From positions 1,194,501-1,258,500 of the forward strand of contig BSBK01003253.1 of assembly GCA_027943335.1 (NCBI GenBank): a DNA stretch of 64,000 nt. The letters are read 5' to 3'. Below the pieces are notes generated by a model. It saw only the letters and a program-made list of their open reading frames with translations, made no database searches and had not been told where the DNA came from. Numbering within the stretch: the first letter of the stretch is position 1; each line of letters starts with the position of its first letter. Source of the stretch: Chamaecyparis obtusa. Taxonomy: Eukaryota > Streptophyta > Pinopsida > Cupressales > Cupressaceae. The translations under genes were made by a program, and so were the position numbers. Below are positions 45,909 to 57,722 of the stretch, in pieces.

Positions 45909-46859
45909 TTATGCAGTCAAGAATGGTGGATCTAATTAAGGAGAGTCCAAACCTTGCAGCCAACAGAATTACACAGCGGAATACTCAATAATGCAACACA
46001 ATATAATTTTTTAACTTTGATTTTCATTAACATGCTTGGCTATAAGGCCTTTTGGGTTAGGGCCAATTACAATTAGAAAAACAACTCTACAAGATCCATG
46101 ACCAGATCCAACACAATCACTAGCTAGTTCAGCTCTGAAGACAATCAGAAGCTGATGGAAACCCTAAGGAAAATCTAAACTTGAGCTTGCAAGCCTCCAA
46201 GCAATCTCCTTATTCCCAAGTATGCAAACCCCTAGCTCTGTTACAAATAAATATCAGATTATAATCTGATCTGCAAGATCATCAAGAACTTTTCCACAAC
46301 TTCGCTTCTCTGAGATCCAGATCTGCTAAGTTCTTTCTTCCCTTTTTCTCTCCTCCTCTCTCTCTCTCTGCCTCCCCAAACATCTACCCTAGCCCTCCTT
46401 AAATACTAATCATTAGCCATAAGTCAGCCAAATGAAACCCTTAACTCTCCTAAACAAATAATTAAATGCCATACAAGTCGGCTTACAAATGTATACAAAC
46501 ATTTAACTCAATATGTCAGCCCAAATTAATGGCTACCAATAATAAATGCACCAATTCGGCCCCACAAATCACAGAGAACTCCAGTCGGTAAGCCAAAACT
46601 ACCAAGCACCAGTGAATTAATCGAGCAAGCCAGGCATCGTTGAGCACCAGTGTTGATCGAGCACCGCAGGCATGACCGAGTAACACTATCACCGAGCACT
46701 AAAGACTACCGAGTTCCTTCAGTGACTGAGCTTCCTTCAATGACTGAGATCATTGGTCAAGGCTACAACCGAGAAAAAACCGGCCAAAACACAAACACTT
46801 ATGCAGTTTCACCGAGCACACAGAATGCGCTTGCCTTAAGCTTGGATGCCCCTGCATCA
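45909..46859 (-). repeat. 5' LTR of element G
   Basis: 951 bases, partner of 42902-43901. A TATA-like TATTTAAGG on minus lies near 46400. The ACCGAG array lies at 46600-46816. Confidence 0.95.
46600..46816 (+). promoter_or_regulatory. ACCGAG-type array in the 5' LTR of G
   Basis: ACCGAG or a near variant recurs at about 46601, 46620, 46638, 46656, 46675, 46691, 46708, 46725 and 46743 (spacings 16-19), then 46768 and 46811. Where one LTR of G has CCGAG the other often has TCGAG, CTGAG or CCAAG, the pattern expected from deamination of a CCGAG ancestor. Confidence 0.75.
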
Positions 46860-47110
46860 ACTTTTAACATTCTTGTATGAGACAACACAATAAGGCATGT
46901 GTTACTATTAAATACCCTTTGATACCTAAAATAAACCTCCTTATTCTTCAAACAAGATAGACAACACATTGATGTAAGAATATCTCACTTCTTCATTGTG
47001 GATGACTACCCTCTAGACTTCTTATGTAAGTTCTCACATCTACTTGACTCAAACCTTCTCAAGTGTAGATATATTAACCCATTCTCAATACCCTTAGGTG
47101 TCTCTTCCCA

Positions 47111-48255
47111 CATTTGCATTGCAAACCAACTCAAACAAGGCACATTTATTTTACCAAATCCTATTCTTTGTTTAGTTTCCAAACTATCACAGTAAGTCCG
47201 TGGGACCTTCTAACATGGACATCTCTTGCAAAACAAAATTTAAGCCAAATCCTTTCATGAAATTTAAAAAATAAATGTATGTGGACCTTCATATACCAAT
47301 TTTCATGATTTTCCAACAATGGGAAGGAGAGATATTGAAAAAACAAGTTTGCTGCTAGAAACCCTATGCAAGGTTTTGGACTACAATCACCAAAATAGCC
47401 ATAATTTCCTTATTACTCAATGAAATTTCATCAAACCAAAACCATTTGAAAGGTAGGACAATTCTCTATCATTAACACATATTTTCAGGGTTGTATCTAG
47501 TACATATAAGTTGTACAATCACGGGCTTCATACTACAAAATTGGAAAATGGAAAAAAAAAAGTCCTAACAATGCCAAACTTGCTATATCTCTATGAAAAT
47601 TTAATAAAATTGATTGAGACCACTTGCAAATGAAAGATGATTCAATCCTCTAACATTTGTGTTGCTGACCAACTCAAACATGGCACATTTATTTTACCAA
47701 ACCCTATTCTTTGTTTAGTTTCCAGACTATCACACTAAGTTCGTCAGACCTTCTAACATGGACATCTCCTGCAAAACAACAAATTAAGCCAAATCCTTTC
47801 ATAAAATTGAAAACAAATATGTATGTAGACCTTCCTACCATTTTTCATGATTTTCCAACAATGGAAAGGAGAGATATTGAAAAAACAAGTTTGTTACTAG
47901 AAACCCTAGGTAGGGTTTTGGAATACAATCACCAAAATAGCCATGATTTCCTTATTACTGAATGAAATTTCATCAAATCAACACCTTTTGAAAGGTAGGT
48001 TAGTTCTCTATCATTACCACATATTTTTAGGATCATCTAGTATGTATAAGTTGTACAATCATGAGATTCATACTGTAAAACTGGAAAATGAAAAAACAAA
48101 TAGTCCTAACAATGCCAAAACTGCTATATCTCTCTCAAAACGTAATAAAATTGAGTGAGACCACTTGCAAATGAGAGGTGATTGCTTTATGTCTCTCTCA
48201 AAACTTAATAAAATTGAGTGAGACCACTTACAAATGAAAGGTGATTCAATCCTCT
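47111..48255. repeat. 543-bp tandem duplication
   Basis: The unit starting at 47111 (CATTTGCATTGCAAACC) recurs at 47654 (CATTTGTGTTGCTGACC) with similarity throughout. The second unit also has an internal duplication of about 67 bases (TCTCTCTCAAAACTTAATAA region, 48125-48240). Part of the second unit recurs at 52694-52970. No coding sense. Confidence 0.85.
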
Positions 48256-49275
48256 AACACATCCAATCATGTGTAGATAATTAAATGTTAAGTAGAGTCC
48301 ATAAAAATTTAGATAACACCCCACAATGTGAGAAAAGTACATAAATTGTGCACAAAAACCATGTAGATTTATTCTTTCTTCTTAATGTCGAACCCCTAAA
48401 CTCAAGTAGGTGTTACATATATATCTATTTTTACGATATCAATTGTCCCAACTGACATAGCTAAACATATTTTTAAAAAGCACAACAAATTTAACAATTT
48501 GGACATGGTTGCTTGACAACTTTTATTGCAACTTTGACAACTTTTGTGCAATTTTTATAACTTTTGACAACCGGGTCTCTAACTCTCCAAAATGGATCAA
48601 AATGATCCCAAATGTTCTTAAATAACCTTATTGAACCCAAACAAACCAAAACAAGACACAAATCAAAGTTTTGCAATATGACTCAAAAATGACTCTCAAG
48701 ATCAATAGTTGAAGCAACTAGGGCACACAGGTCTATCTATATTTAAATTATTATAAGCATTACAATTTTAATCTATCTTTTCTTAAATATAACCTATGGG
48801 TACAATAGTAATTTCAATTTCGATACCCACTGGGTAATTATGTCGGGTAATGTTGATACCCACTGCGTCAATTTACGTGTGAAAATTTACCCTAAGAAGA
48901 GGACGAACATAAAAAATTATTACTTTGAAGAAACACATTTTATCCTTTTCCAAAAACAAAAATATATTATATAGAATTGTCAGTTTCACGCGGTTTCGTA
49001 CACACATTTTCTTTGTTTCCCCTCTTCTCCATCTCCATCTTTCTTCACTGTGTCTTTCCATCTTTATCCTTGCGTCGCTTGGAACATTTGTTACTTGAAA
49101 CTAGACGTCCCTGGTTTTTTATCCATTGAAATTTAATTCCATCGAAATGGCTTCATCTTCTACAGCCAGCCACAATCAGACTGAACCTGAAAATGCTTTT
49201 GAGCAGATCGCACCGTTCTGCGCATCTACATCCGAGGGTTCCTGGTAGATATTTATTAACCATCGTGGACCGTAT
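47990..49275. repeat. Segmental duplication copy 1 (promoter and start of a TIR gene)
   Basis: Matches 52694-54715 with a gap: sequence from GAAAGGTAGG through the 5' flank and into the first 129 coding bases of a TIR gene. Relative to copy 2 it lacks about 725 bases (53452-54177). It ends abruptly at 49275. Confidence 0.88.
49147..49275 (+). pseudogene. TIR resistance-gene first-exon stub
   Basis: ATG at 49147 (MASSSTASHNQTEPENAFEQ) matches 54586 almost codon for codon. A CAG codon has become TAG after SEGSW, then IFINHRGP is visible before similarity to the TIR domain stops at 49275. It keeps the HRGP form, where the longer copy has HCGP. The rest of the gene is absent; unrelated sequence follows. 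Confidence 0.9.
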
Positions 49276-52200
49276 TTTTCCTCGAGCATTCAAGACCTCA
49301 ACACTCCCTCTAGCATTATATCCCTAAGCATTTCCTCCATCTTGCCGTCACTTGGTATCTTCCCTTGTCATTGGTATCTAGATATAGGCCATCCCCTTGA
49401 AATCCAATGTCATTCATCCATATCCAAGCATTGCTAGTAATCCTCCAACATCTTCCAATCCCATCCATATCTTCTAGCTATCTGACATCCAAGATCAAGC
49501 CAAGCGATCCAATCACATCCTTAGTCTTACTGCAAGTCTTGATCTCAATCTAATCATCATCGTTGGGATGTGTCCTTCCCACATCTGTGTCATTTCAGGA
49601 CACATCATTGATCATCAACCTATCCACCATCAATCCATCTTGGCTTTCCATCCCATCTAGGGCATCATCTTGCATATCTTTGCAGCTTCGACTTCATCCC
49701 CAGATTCCTTGTACATCATATCCTGAGTCTTGCACCCTAGCATCACTCATGTCTTCGCCTAATCCCATTTGTATATATGTGTCTTTAAATCCAATCCTCT
49801 ATGTTAGTTAGCTCTTGAGTCATAGTGACCTATCCAGCTCAGCACTTCAACAATCATCCCTTGGTCCTTCTTGAGGTTCAAGTGTCTTACCTATCTCGTC
49901 ATAGGAATTTTTTATCCAGTCCTCCACCATCAGCTTTGTGTCATATCCTTTGATTACTCAATCCTTATCCTAAATCAGAAATCGATACCAACGCTACCCT
50001 TTGACATAAACTTTGTCTAGGGAATCTTGTACTTGTCTTTGTAGGCCTCATCATCTTGAGCAAGAAATTGGCATGCACTGGCAAGAATCCTATCTTCCAA
50101 AGATCATCAATCTATCTTAGGTTGACAAATCCAATCCTATCCTATTTGATCCTACATTAGGAAGTATCAACTCATTCCTGACACTTGGTAATCCTCCATC
50201 ATCCTCCACCAATCAATCCTTAGCAAATCAATCATCCTCCACCCCCTACCTATGGCAAAAGGTGCGCGAGACACATGTTATTTCATTTGTTACTTTGGAT
50301 CTTTGCTTATCTTTTGAGCTCCTTTATACATATCTCCCCATCCTTTGTACATATCGTCGTCTCTTTTTATTCATATCCTCGTCAGTCCTGCAGTAGTATT
50401 TAATCATTTGAGCTTGTCTCACCCAGCCTTATACTTCAACAACATCAATTATCGACTATCCTTGATCACAATGGTTATATTTGAACTTCATCATTTGCTA
50501 ATCAACAACACAACATTCTCCCCATCATCACAGGTTAGCACAGATCTATGCTTATGTATTGTCCGACCTAAGCCTAATCACGGGTCCACACAGATGTATG
50601 CTCCTGTATTGTCTAACCTAATCAATCAAACCGAGTCCTTGAGGATGTCTCCTTCCTCTTGTCTGACCTAATCTTGCACCAATCAACCCAGGTCTGTGTC
50701 GATGTATCCTTCTTCATGTTCAGACCAAATCTCCCCCCATCAATCAATCCATCAAACTCTTTCCTTGGCAAAGGATGTCTTTTGGAGTTATCATTTTGAC
50801 CTTGGATTTTGTCCTTGGGGTCTTGTTAATCTTTTACAGCTTCTTGTTGTTCCTCTCCTCAAAGTCGCCATGATCATTTATATCATGGTGTACTACAAAT
50901 GAGGACAATCTAGGGTAAGGTCTTTTGATCTTTTGCTTCTGCCTATACATCAGTTGTCTATTTGTGGTTTAGATCCACCATCATTTCCACCATGCCTCCT
51001 CCGAGTCTCATGTGTGATGTTGGGGCAACCCTTTGCGTGCTTTTTTTTGTGTGTCAGTTCTATGCAACACTAGTGACAAGGCCTTTTGTTCTTTTGTAAC
51101 CTTGGCGGGTCTCTAGCATTGCTATACCAAACTAGGTTGTGCTCTCAAAAGTATCCAAAGCATGGAGCTCCCTAAATCCCCCATCCAAGATCATATAGAT
51201 TAATCTTGCATCTTGCATCTTGTATATAGCTGCATTATGCATTCCACCATCATATTGCACTCATGCATCTTTGCTCTTGGAAGTTTGGCTATTTATTCCC
51301 CCTCATTCCTCCTCCTTTCCCTTCTGTGTTCTTTTCGAGAAAATTCCACAAAGTTTCCTCTTTGCGTTATTTTCTCGAGGGGGCACAACTCCTTATCCTT
51401 TATTCTAGCCTGGGACATCTTAATTTCTTATCTTTGACACCACGCCACTTGGGGCATCACATCAAAGAAGGGAAAAATGTAGACACCTAAAAATCTTTTA
51501 GAAAATAAAACTATTTTTATTTTCCAAAAACCCTTGATGACATCATCATTAATTAATTAATTAATTTTTATGCCATTAATTTCTCCTATTTTAATTAGAC
51601 ACATTTAATTAAAGAATCCCTCCCCAAACCATTCAAATCAAATTTGAGTGATTTTCCTCAATTTATTGAATTAATATTTGGTAAATGATGTCACATTCCC
51701 TAAATAAATGAAATATTTATTTAAAGCCTTAAAACCCTAGAATCTTCTAGACATTCCTAAACCCTTCCAATCTTTCCTAAACTTCCCTAAACCTTTCCTA
51801 AACCTATCTAGAAGGGGTTTTCTAACCTTCGCAGCCTAATTTAAGTCTCCTTGAATTTTGGTCAAAACCCTTCATTAATGAGCCTTACAGACTCATTAAT
51901 GACTCCTTAAACACTCTTTAAGGCCTCTTACAGCCTCACAAAGAGACCCATGTCTCCTCTTTCCTCTTGCCCCCCTAGGCACACTTCCCTAGTGTTGCTC
52001 ACATATTTGTGAGCAACCTTAACCAAGGTCAATCTAACCTTACCCCTAACTCAACCTCAAACTCTACCCTAAACCTTACCTCTAACCCTGAGTCTTCTTC
52101 CTAACCCAAGCCCTTAGTCTCTCTTCCAAGAGAAAATCATTAGCTTAATTCTTTATCTTCATGCATTTTTATCTTGCTCATTTACTTCTAGGCTTAGCAT

Positions 52201-52693
52201 AATCAATCCTGATTGTTAGATTTCAGTTATCTTTCAAGCTTTCATAACACATCTTATCTTAGAATAATGGATTAAATATAGTTTATTTAATTGTTTTTCA
52301 TAGAATATAGCATCATGTCACATATTCATTTGGTTAAAATCAATCTAGCTTAATCATTCTTGCATCAATCTTCATCTTTGCATCATCAGGATCCTTGAGG
52401 CCTTAGGGGCAAAATAGGTGGTCTCTACCTAGTTTTGTGCCACTATGGGGTTCTCATGATCCCTAATCCATTCCAATCCTTCCTAATCATCATTAGGGAC
52501 AAGCTCCATGTGTTTTGAGAGCACACCCACATCCCTAAAGCGTGAGCAAATCAAATGGTGAAAGGGTGCTCCCATTTTAGCTCTATTTGAATGACTTAAC
52601 AAATAGTTTTCTCTATATGTTAGGGATATGCTCTTAGACTAATGTTTGAATGTCTACGCTTGTTCCGAACAGGTTAGGTTTGGTCTAATCATA
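49276..52693. other. Decayed repeat block with possible LTR, between the duplicated segments
   Basis: Pyrimidine- and ATC-rich sequence without a recognisable domain. 50540-50720 has loosely repeated units (GTATTGTCTAACCTAATC type). At 51472 a purine tract GGGAAAAA precedes TGTAGACACC, which looks like an LTR start; the block may end at TCTAATCA near 52690, giving a putative LTR of about 1.2 kb. No partner LTR is in the window. Confidence 0.4.
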
Positions 52694-54733
52694 GAAAGGT
52701 AGGCCAGTTCTCTATCATTACCACATGTTTTTAGGATCCTATCTAGTACATATAAGTTGTACAATCATGAGCTTCATACTGTAAACCTGGAAAATGAAAA
52801 AAAAACCAGTCCTAACAATGCCAAAACTACTATATCTCTCTCAAAACTTAATAAAATTCAGTGAGACCACTTGCAAATGAAAGGTGATTGCTATATCTCT
52901 CTCTCAAAACTTAATAAAATTGAGTGAGACCACTTGCAAATGAAAGGTGATTCAATCCTCTGACACATCCAATCATGTGTAGATAATTAAATGTTAAGTA
53001 GAGTCCATAAAAATTTAGATAACACCCCACAATGTGAGAAAAGTACATAAATTATGCTAAAAAACTAAGTAGATTTATTCTTTCTTCTTGATGCCCAACC
53101 CCTAAACCCAAGTAGGCGTTACATATTTATCTATTTTCAACCATATCAATTGTCCCAACTGACATAGCTAAACATATTTATAAAAAATACAACAAATTTG
53201 ACAATTTGGACATGGTTGCTTGATAAAGTAGATTTTATTGCAACTTTGACAACTTTTGTGCAATTTTTATAACTTTTGACAACCAGGTCTCAAACTCTCC
53301 AAAGTTGATCTAAAAGAGATCCCAAATGGTCTTAAATGACCTTATTGAACCCATACAAACCAAAACAAGACACAAATCAAAGTTTTGTAATATGACTCAA
53401 AAATGACTCCTAGGATGTCCCTACATCAATAGTTGAAGCAACTAGGGCACATGTAGCGACAAGGACAACCACCAATCTCCTCATTGCTATGATCAATGTT
53501 ACAATCTAGACAAACCTATTAACGAAGCCTAACATTTTACCTCATTATTAATTTAGATACCTAGAATAAATATACATCATTTTGCAACTCTCATTATGAG
53601 TTTCACAACACAAACGTCCTCTTTCTAGCACATGATTCCCTTTACCACACCAACTTCATCAACCTTCTAAAAGGTGGGATCAATGAGACATTTCTACATC
53701 TTTCTTCATTCATCTTCCTATTATTCACTCTATAGTTTAAACTCAATATGAACATTTATATCTTCAAGGGTTGACGAATGATGGATGAAATGAAAGATTT
53801 ATTGATCTAGGAGTGATATTTTTAATACTTTTGTGCACAGTTCGAATGATATGACATAGAACTCCTAGTCTAGGACTATTGTTAAATTTGAATATAAATA
53901 ATCTAAATTGATACTCCATGTAAATAATTGATCATAAAAAATATTGAAAAAAAAAATCTATTAATTAAAAATAATATAAATAAAAATTGACTTTCAATTT
54001 TTATAATCCAAATATTGAATTAAAAAGAACAAAAAAAACCATCAAAATTATAATCTAAAAAAAAAATTAATATATTGATATAAAATTATATTAAATAAAT
54101 TTATTATTACTATAAAATACAAATAAATCACAATTAATATATAATTTTAATTTTTCCTAAAATCATAATATTTTGTATATTTAAATTATTATAACCATTA
54201 CAATTTTAATCTATCTTTTCTTAAATATAACCTATGGGTACAATAGTAATTTCAATTTCGATATCCACTGGATAATTATGTTGGGTAATGTTGATACCCA
54301 CTGCGTCAATTTACGCGTGAAAATTTACCCTAAGAAGAGGACGGACGGGACGAAATTATTACTTTGAAGAAACACATTTTATCCTTTTCCAAAAACAAAA
54401 ATATATTATACAGAATTGTCAGTTTCCCGCGGTTTCGTACACACATTTTCTCTGTTTCTCCTCTTCTCCATCTCCATCTTTCTTCACTGCGTCTTTCCAT
54501 CTTTATCCTTGCCTTGCTTGGAACATTTGTTACCTGAAACCAGACGTCCCTGGTTTTTTATCCATTGAAATTTAATTCCATCGAAATGGCTTCGTCTTCT
54601 ACAGCCAGCCACAATCAGAATGAACCCGAAAACGCTTTTGAGCAGATCGCACCGATCTGCGCGTCTACATCTGAGGCTTCCTGGCAGATATTTATTAACC
54701 ATTGCGGACCTGATGTGAAAAAAACTCTAGCCA
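52694..54733. repeat. Segmental duplication copy 2 (promoter and start of TNL pseudogene)
   Basis: Partner of 47990-49275. The 5' flank of the gene (54180-54585) is very similar to 48745-49146, including CTATGGGTACAATAG and CAGTTTC-CGCGGTTTCGTAC. It contains an extra AT-rich stretch, 53452-54177. Confidence 0.88.
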
Positions 54734-57722
54734 CCAAAGTTCATGACACACTCTCCAGCATGGGATTCCGATCGTTCCTCGATGTAGAAATTGAGCCTGG
54801 TGATGTGATTCCGGCAGCAATACAAGCAGCAATGAAGAGTGCCTCCCTTCACATTGCCATTTTTTCTCCCAAATATGCCGAATCCGCATGGTGTCTGGCT
54901 GAGCTAGCTTTCATGCTCAAAACTGGTGCAAAAATCATCCCCATCTTCTATCAGGTTGAGCCCTCTGATCTCCGATGGGTACAGCAAGGAAAAGGAAAAT
55001 ATACCCCTGCATTTTCAGAGCACGAAAAGAAGGGCAGGTATAGCGAGAAAAAGTTCAATGAATGGAAAAGGGCACGACATTTCATTTCATTCTGGCTACG
55101 AGGTCAACAATAGCGAGTATGTATAATTTTTTCTATTTATATTCCGTTAACAGGAGTATTTAAGCACTATAGTATGCTCTGTTGTGATTTTTTAATTTTA
55201 ATTTTCGGTTCAAAACGTTTAGGGATGAGGCCAGAGTTTTGAAGGAGATTGAGAATTGTGCATTAAAAGTCATGAAAAGTGTTCGCTTGTGGGTAGCCGA
55301 ACATCCACTTGGATTGAAGTCCAAGGCTTTCAATCCGTCACAAGTGAAGACAAAGTGAAAATCACGGGGATCGTGGGTATGGGAGGTAGTGGGAAAACCA
55401 CTTTGGCCAAAGAACTCTTCAACAGAAACTTCTCTTCCTTTGAGAAATGCAGTTTTGTTCCCGACGTCCGAGACGCAGCATCCAGAAATGCTCTGCCTGA
55501 AAAAACTTCTCCATATAATAATGTTTGTCTACAGCCTCCTCGGCAATTGAGAGAGCTTACTATATGGGGTGGAGACAGATTGGACATCTTAAGTATCTGA
55601 AAAAACTTTCCGTTGAATTTAAAGGGAGCAGTTTGCCAGAAAAGGTCTGTGGCCTTCCTTTGCTGGAGTATTTGCATTTATGCTCTTCAATGTTATGTTC
55701 ACTGCCAGCTGGTTTTGGCAATTTAATAAGATTGAAGCACATCAATCTGAGTGGGTGTAGTAGTTTGAGCATATTGCCTAATTCTTTCAGTCAGTTGATA
55801 GGGCTGGAATATCTAAATTTATCAAGTTGTGCAATGCTATCCTCACTGCCTGGCGGTTTTGGCAATTTAATAAGCTTGAAGCACATGAATCTGAAAGGGT
55901 GCAGTAAGTTGAGCACGTTGCCAGAGTCATTCAAACAGCTGGTACACCTGGAGCACTTAAATTTATTTGATTGCTTCAAGCTTAAACTGAAGTTAGATGT
56001 ATTTGAAAACATGAAAAAGTTGAAGATGTTGGGACTCAGCGGTTGTGAGGAATTAGAAGATTTGCCTAATCAAATAGCGAATCAGGCATCTTTGACAGAG
56101 TTAGATCTGGAAGGTTGCATCAAGTTGAGTGGTTCACCAACTAACATTCGTCAACTGGTCAACTTACAGTCGCTCACAATTGAGAGTGTGATGTTAGAAG
56201 GCTTGCAAACTTCTCTTGTTAGCTTTTCCTCTTTGAAGGATATCAAAATTGTAAGTTCTCAAAGTAAAATTAAACTTGATGCCGAGAAACCAGTCTTCAG
56301 GGTATCAATTTCGAAAGACTGTTGTCCCAACCTCGAAAGTTTCGAGGTCAGTGGTGATAGCCTTGAACAGTTCGAGGTTGTGGAAAATTGCCATTTAATG
56401 GAGATAGAGACACTTCCAGTGTCTCTCAAAAGGATATCAATATCCCGTTGCGAAGTGTTGAACATCAGCTGTCTTAGTGATCTCGTATGCCTTGAGTACC
56501 TATTATTACACCACTGTGGGCAGTTAAAAGAGCTCTCAAGCTTTTCGCTGAAAGAATTTAGGATGGCATACTGCCCCAAAGTTGAGAAAATAGGAGGTCT
56601 CGTATGCCTTGAGAAGCTGACAATATCCAACTGTCCGCAGTTAAGAGAGCTCCCAAGCTTTGCTGCTTCGGTTTCGCTGGAACATTTTCAAATGTGGAAT
56701 TGCCCCGAAGTTGAGAAGATAGAAGGTCTGCAACACTGCGAGTCATTGAAATATTTTGAAATATTCAACTGTCCGCCGTTAAGAGAGCTCCCAAGCTTTG
56801 CTGCTTCGGTTTCGCTGGAACATTTTGAATTGTGGAATTGCCCCGAAGTTGAGAAGATAGAAGGTCTGCAACACTGCGAGTCATTGAAATATTTTAAAAT
56901 ATTCAACTGTCCGCCGTTAAGAGAGCTCCGAAGCTTTGCTGCTTCGGTTTCGCTGGAACATTTTAAAATAGGGGATTGCCCCAAAGTTGAGAAGATAGAA
57001 GGTCTGCAACACTTCGAGTCATTGGAATATTTTGAAATATCCAACTGTCCGCAGTTAAGAGAGCTCCCAAGCTTTGCTGCTTCGGTTTCGCTGGAACATT
57101 TTCAAATGAGGTATTGCCCCGAAGTTGAGAAGATAGAAGGTCTGCAACACTGCGAGTCATTGAAATATTTTGAAATGAGTGACTGCCCCAAAGTTGAGAA
57201 GATAGAAGGTCTGCAACACTGCGAGTCATTGAAGGAATTGCGTCTTCTGAAGACCGGCTGGAAGGTGCCAGGTATACAAAGTTTGGAGAAAGTGGAAGGA
57301 TTGGAAACACTGGTGCTCGAATGTGACACCATATCAGCTTTGAAGCCTTGTATCTTATCTATGAAGGTAAATAAATAATTATTACTGTTATAAATCCAGA
57401 TTTTTCCGTATTTATGACAATGTTCATGTTAATGACTTTGCCAAAAAAATACAATTTGTAGGGATGTCCAAGGGAAATAAAGATCTTTTCGTTGAGCCGT
57501 TTCGTTGAGCCAGTCGTAGACTCTCTGAAGTTTCCCGATCTTGCGGTCAAGGAGGTGAAGCAGCCGTCAGATGAAGGCGAAGGCGAAGACGAAGACGAGA
57601 TTGGGTTGGAAGATTGGTTACATGAACATCATTATTATTTCTATTATGAGGAGGGAAAGGAGAAGAATGGGGAGGAGAGGAAAGTGGTAGCAATATATGT
57701 GCGACCAGAGAAAGAGTGGTAG
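54586..57722 (+). pseudogene. TIR-NBS-LRR resistance gene, broken, most of NB-ARC lost
   Basis: Start MASSSTASHNQNEPENAF. The TIR domain (about residues 34-160) has IFINHCGPDVKKTLA, FRSFLDVEIEPGD, SPKYAESAWCLAELAFM with the Glu of the TIR NADase site, and PIFYQVEPSDLRW. A one-base frame change near 55075 hides the exon end (DISFHSGYEVNNSEY, then a GT donor near 55128); an intron-like stretch follows to about 55222. A second block holds the P-loop GIVGMGGSGKTTLAKELFNR (about 55370-55430), then FVPDVRDAASRNALP, and jumps directly to LRR: Walker B, GLPL and MHD regions are missing. The LRR is open from about 55600 to 57366. A 95-base GT-AG intron (57367-57461) joins in frame to an acidic last exon (57462-57722). 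Intracellular immune receptor by family; surely inactive as a full TNL. Confidence 0.88.
56573..57262 (+). repeat. 138-bp tandem repeats in the LRR
   Basis: TTGAGAAGATAGAAGGTCTG starts at 56711, 56849, 56987 and 57125, exactly 138 bases apart (46 codons, two 23-residue LRRs), with one more at 57194 after a half unit of 69 bases. A diverged earlier unit lies at 56582. Peptide units read CPEVEKIEGLQHCESLKYF and LRELPSFAASVSLEHF. Near identity points to recent unequal exchange. Confidence 0.95.

Larger units (their letters stand above)
42902..46859 (-). mobile_element. Element G: Ty3/gypsy derivative with gag and protease only, complete
   Basis: LTRs 42902-43901 and 45909-46859 begin TTATGCAGTCAAG and end CCCCTGCATCA on +. 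Perfect 5-bp target duplications ACTTT lie at 42897-42901 and 46860-46864. The interior is only 2007 bases (43902-45908) and encodes gag and protease, with no RT or integrase. A degenerate primer-binding site (TGGTATCTAAG on minus) lies two bases inside the 5' LTR. It is related to F. As a complete insertion it shows the gag-protease form transposed as such, which needs RT and integrase in trans. Confidence 0.92.

Noticed and set aside
51730..52090. CCTAAACC and TAACCCTGA-like runs resembling interstitial telomere repeat
   Set aside because: Units are irregular (CCTAAACC, CTTACCCC, CTCAACC) and not in tandem register; they fit generic pyrimidine-rich decay.
54586..55113. TIR-only gene as an intact short product
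   Set aside because: The end of the frame is created by a one-base shift; the alternative frame gives the expected exon end SGYEVNNSEY before a GT donor. A TIR-only product cannot be excluded but is not favoured.
56259..57332. Minus-strand open frames across the LRR repeats
   Set aside because: Antisense of the 138-bp repeats; the sense strand has clear LRR consensus and splice sites.
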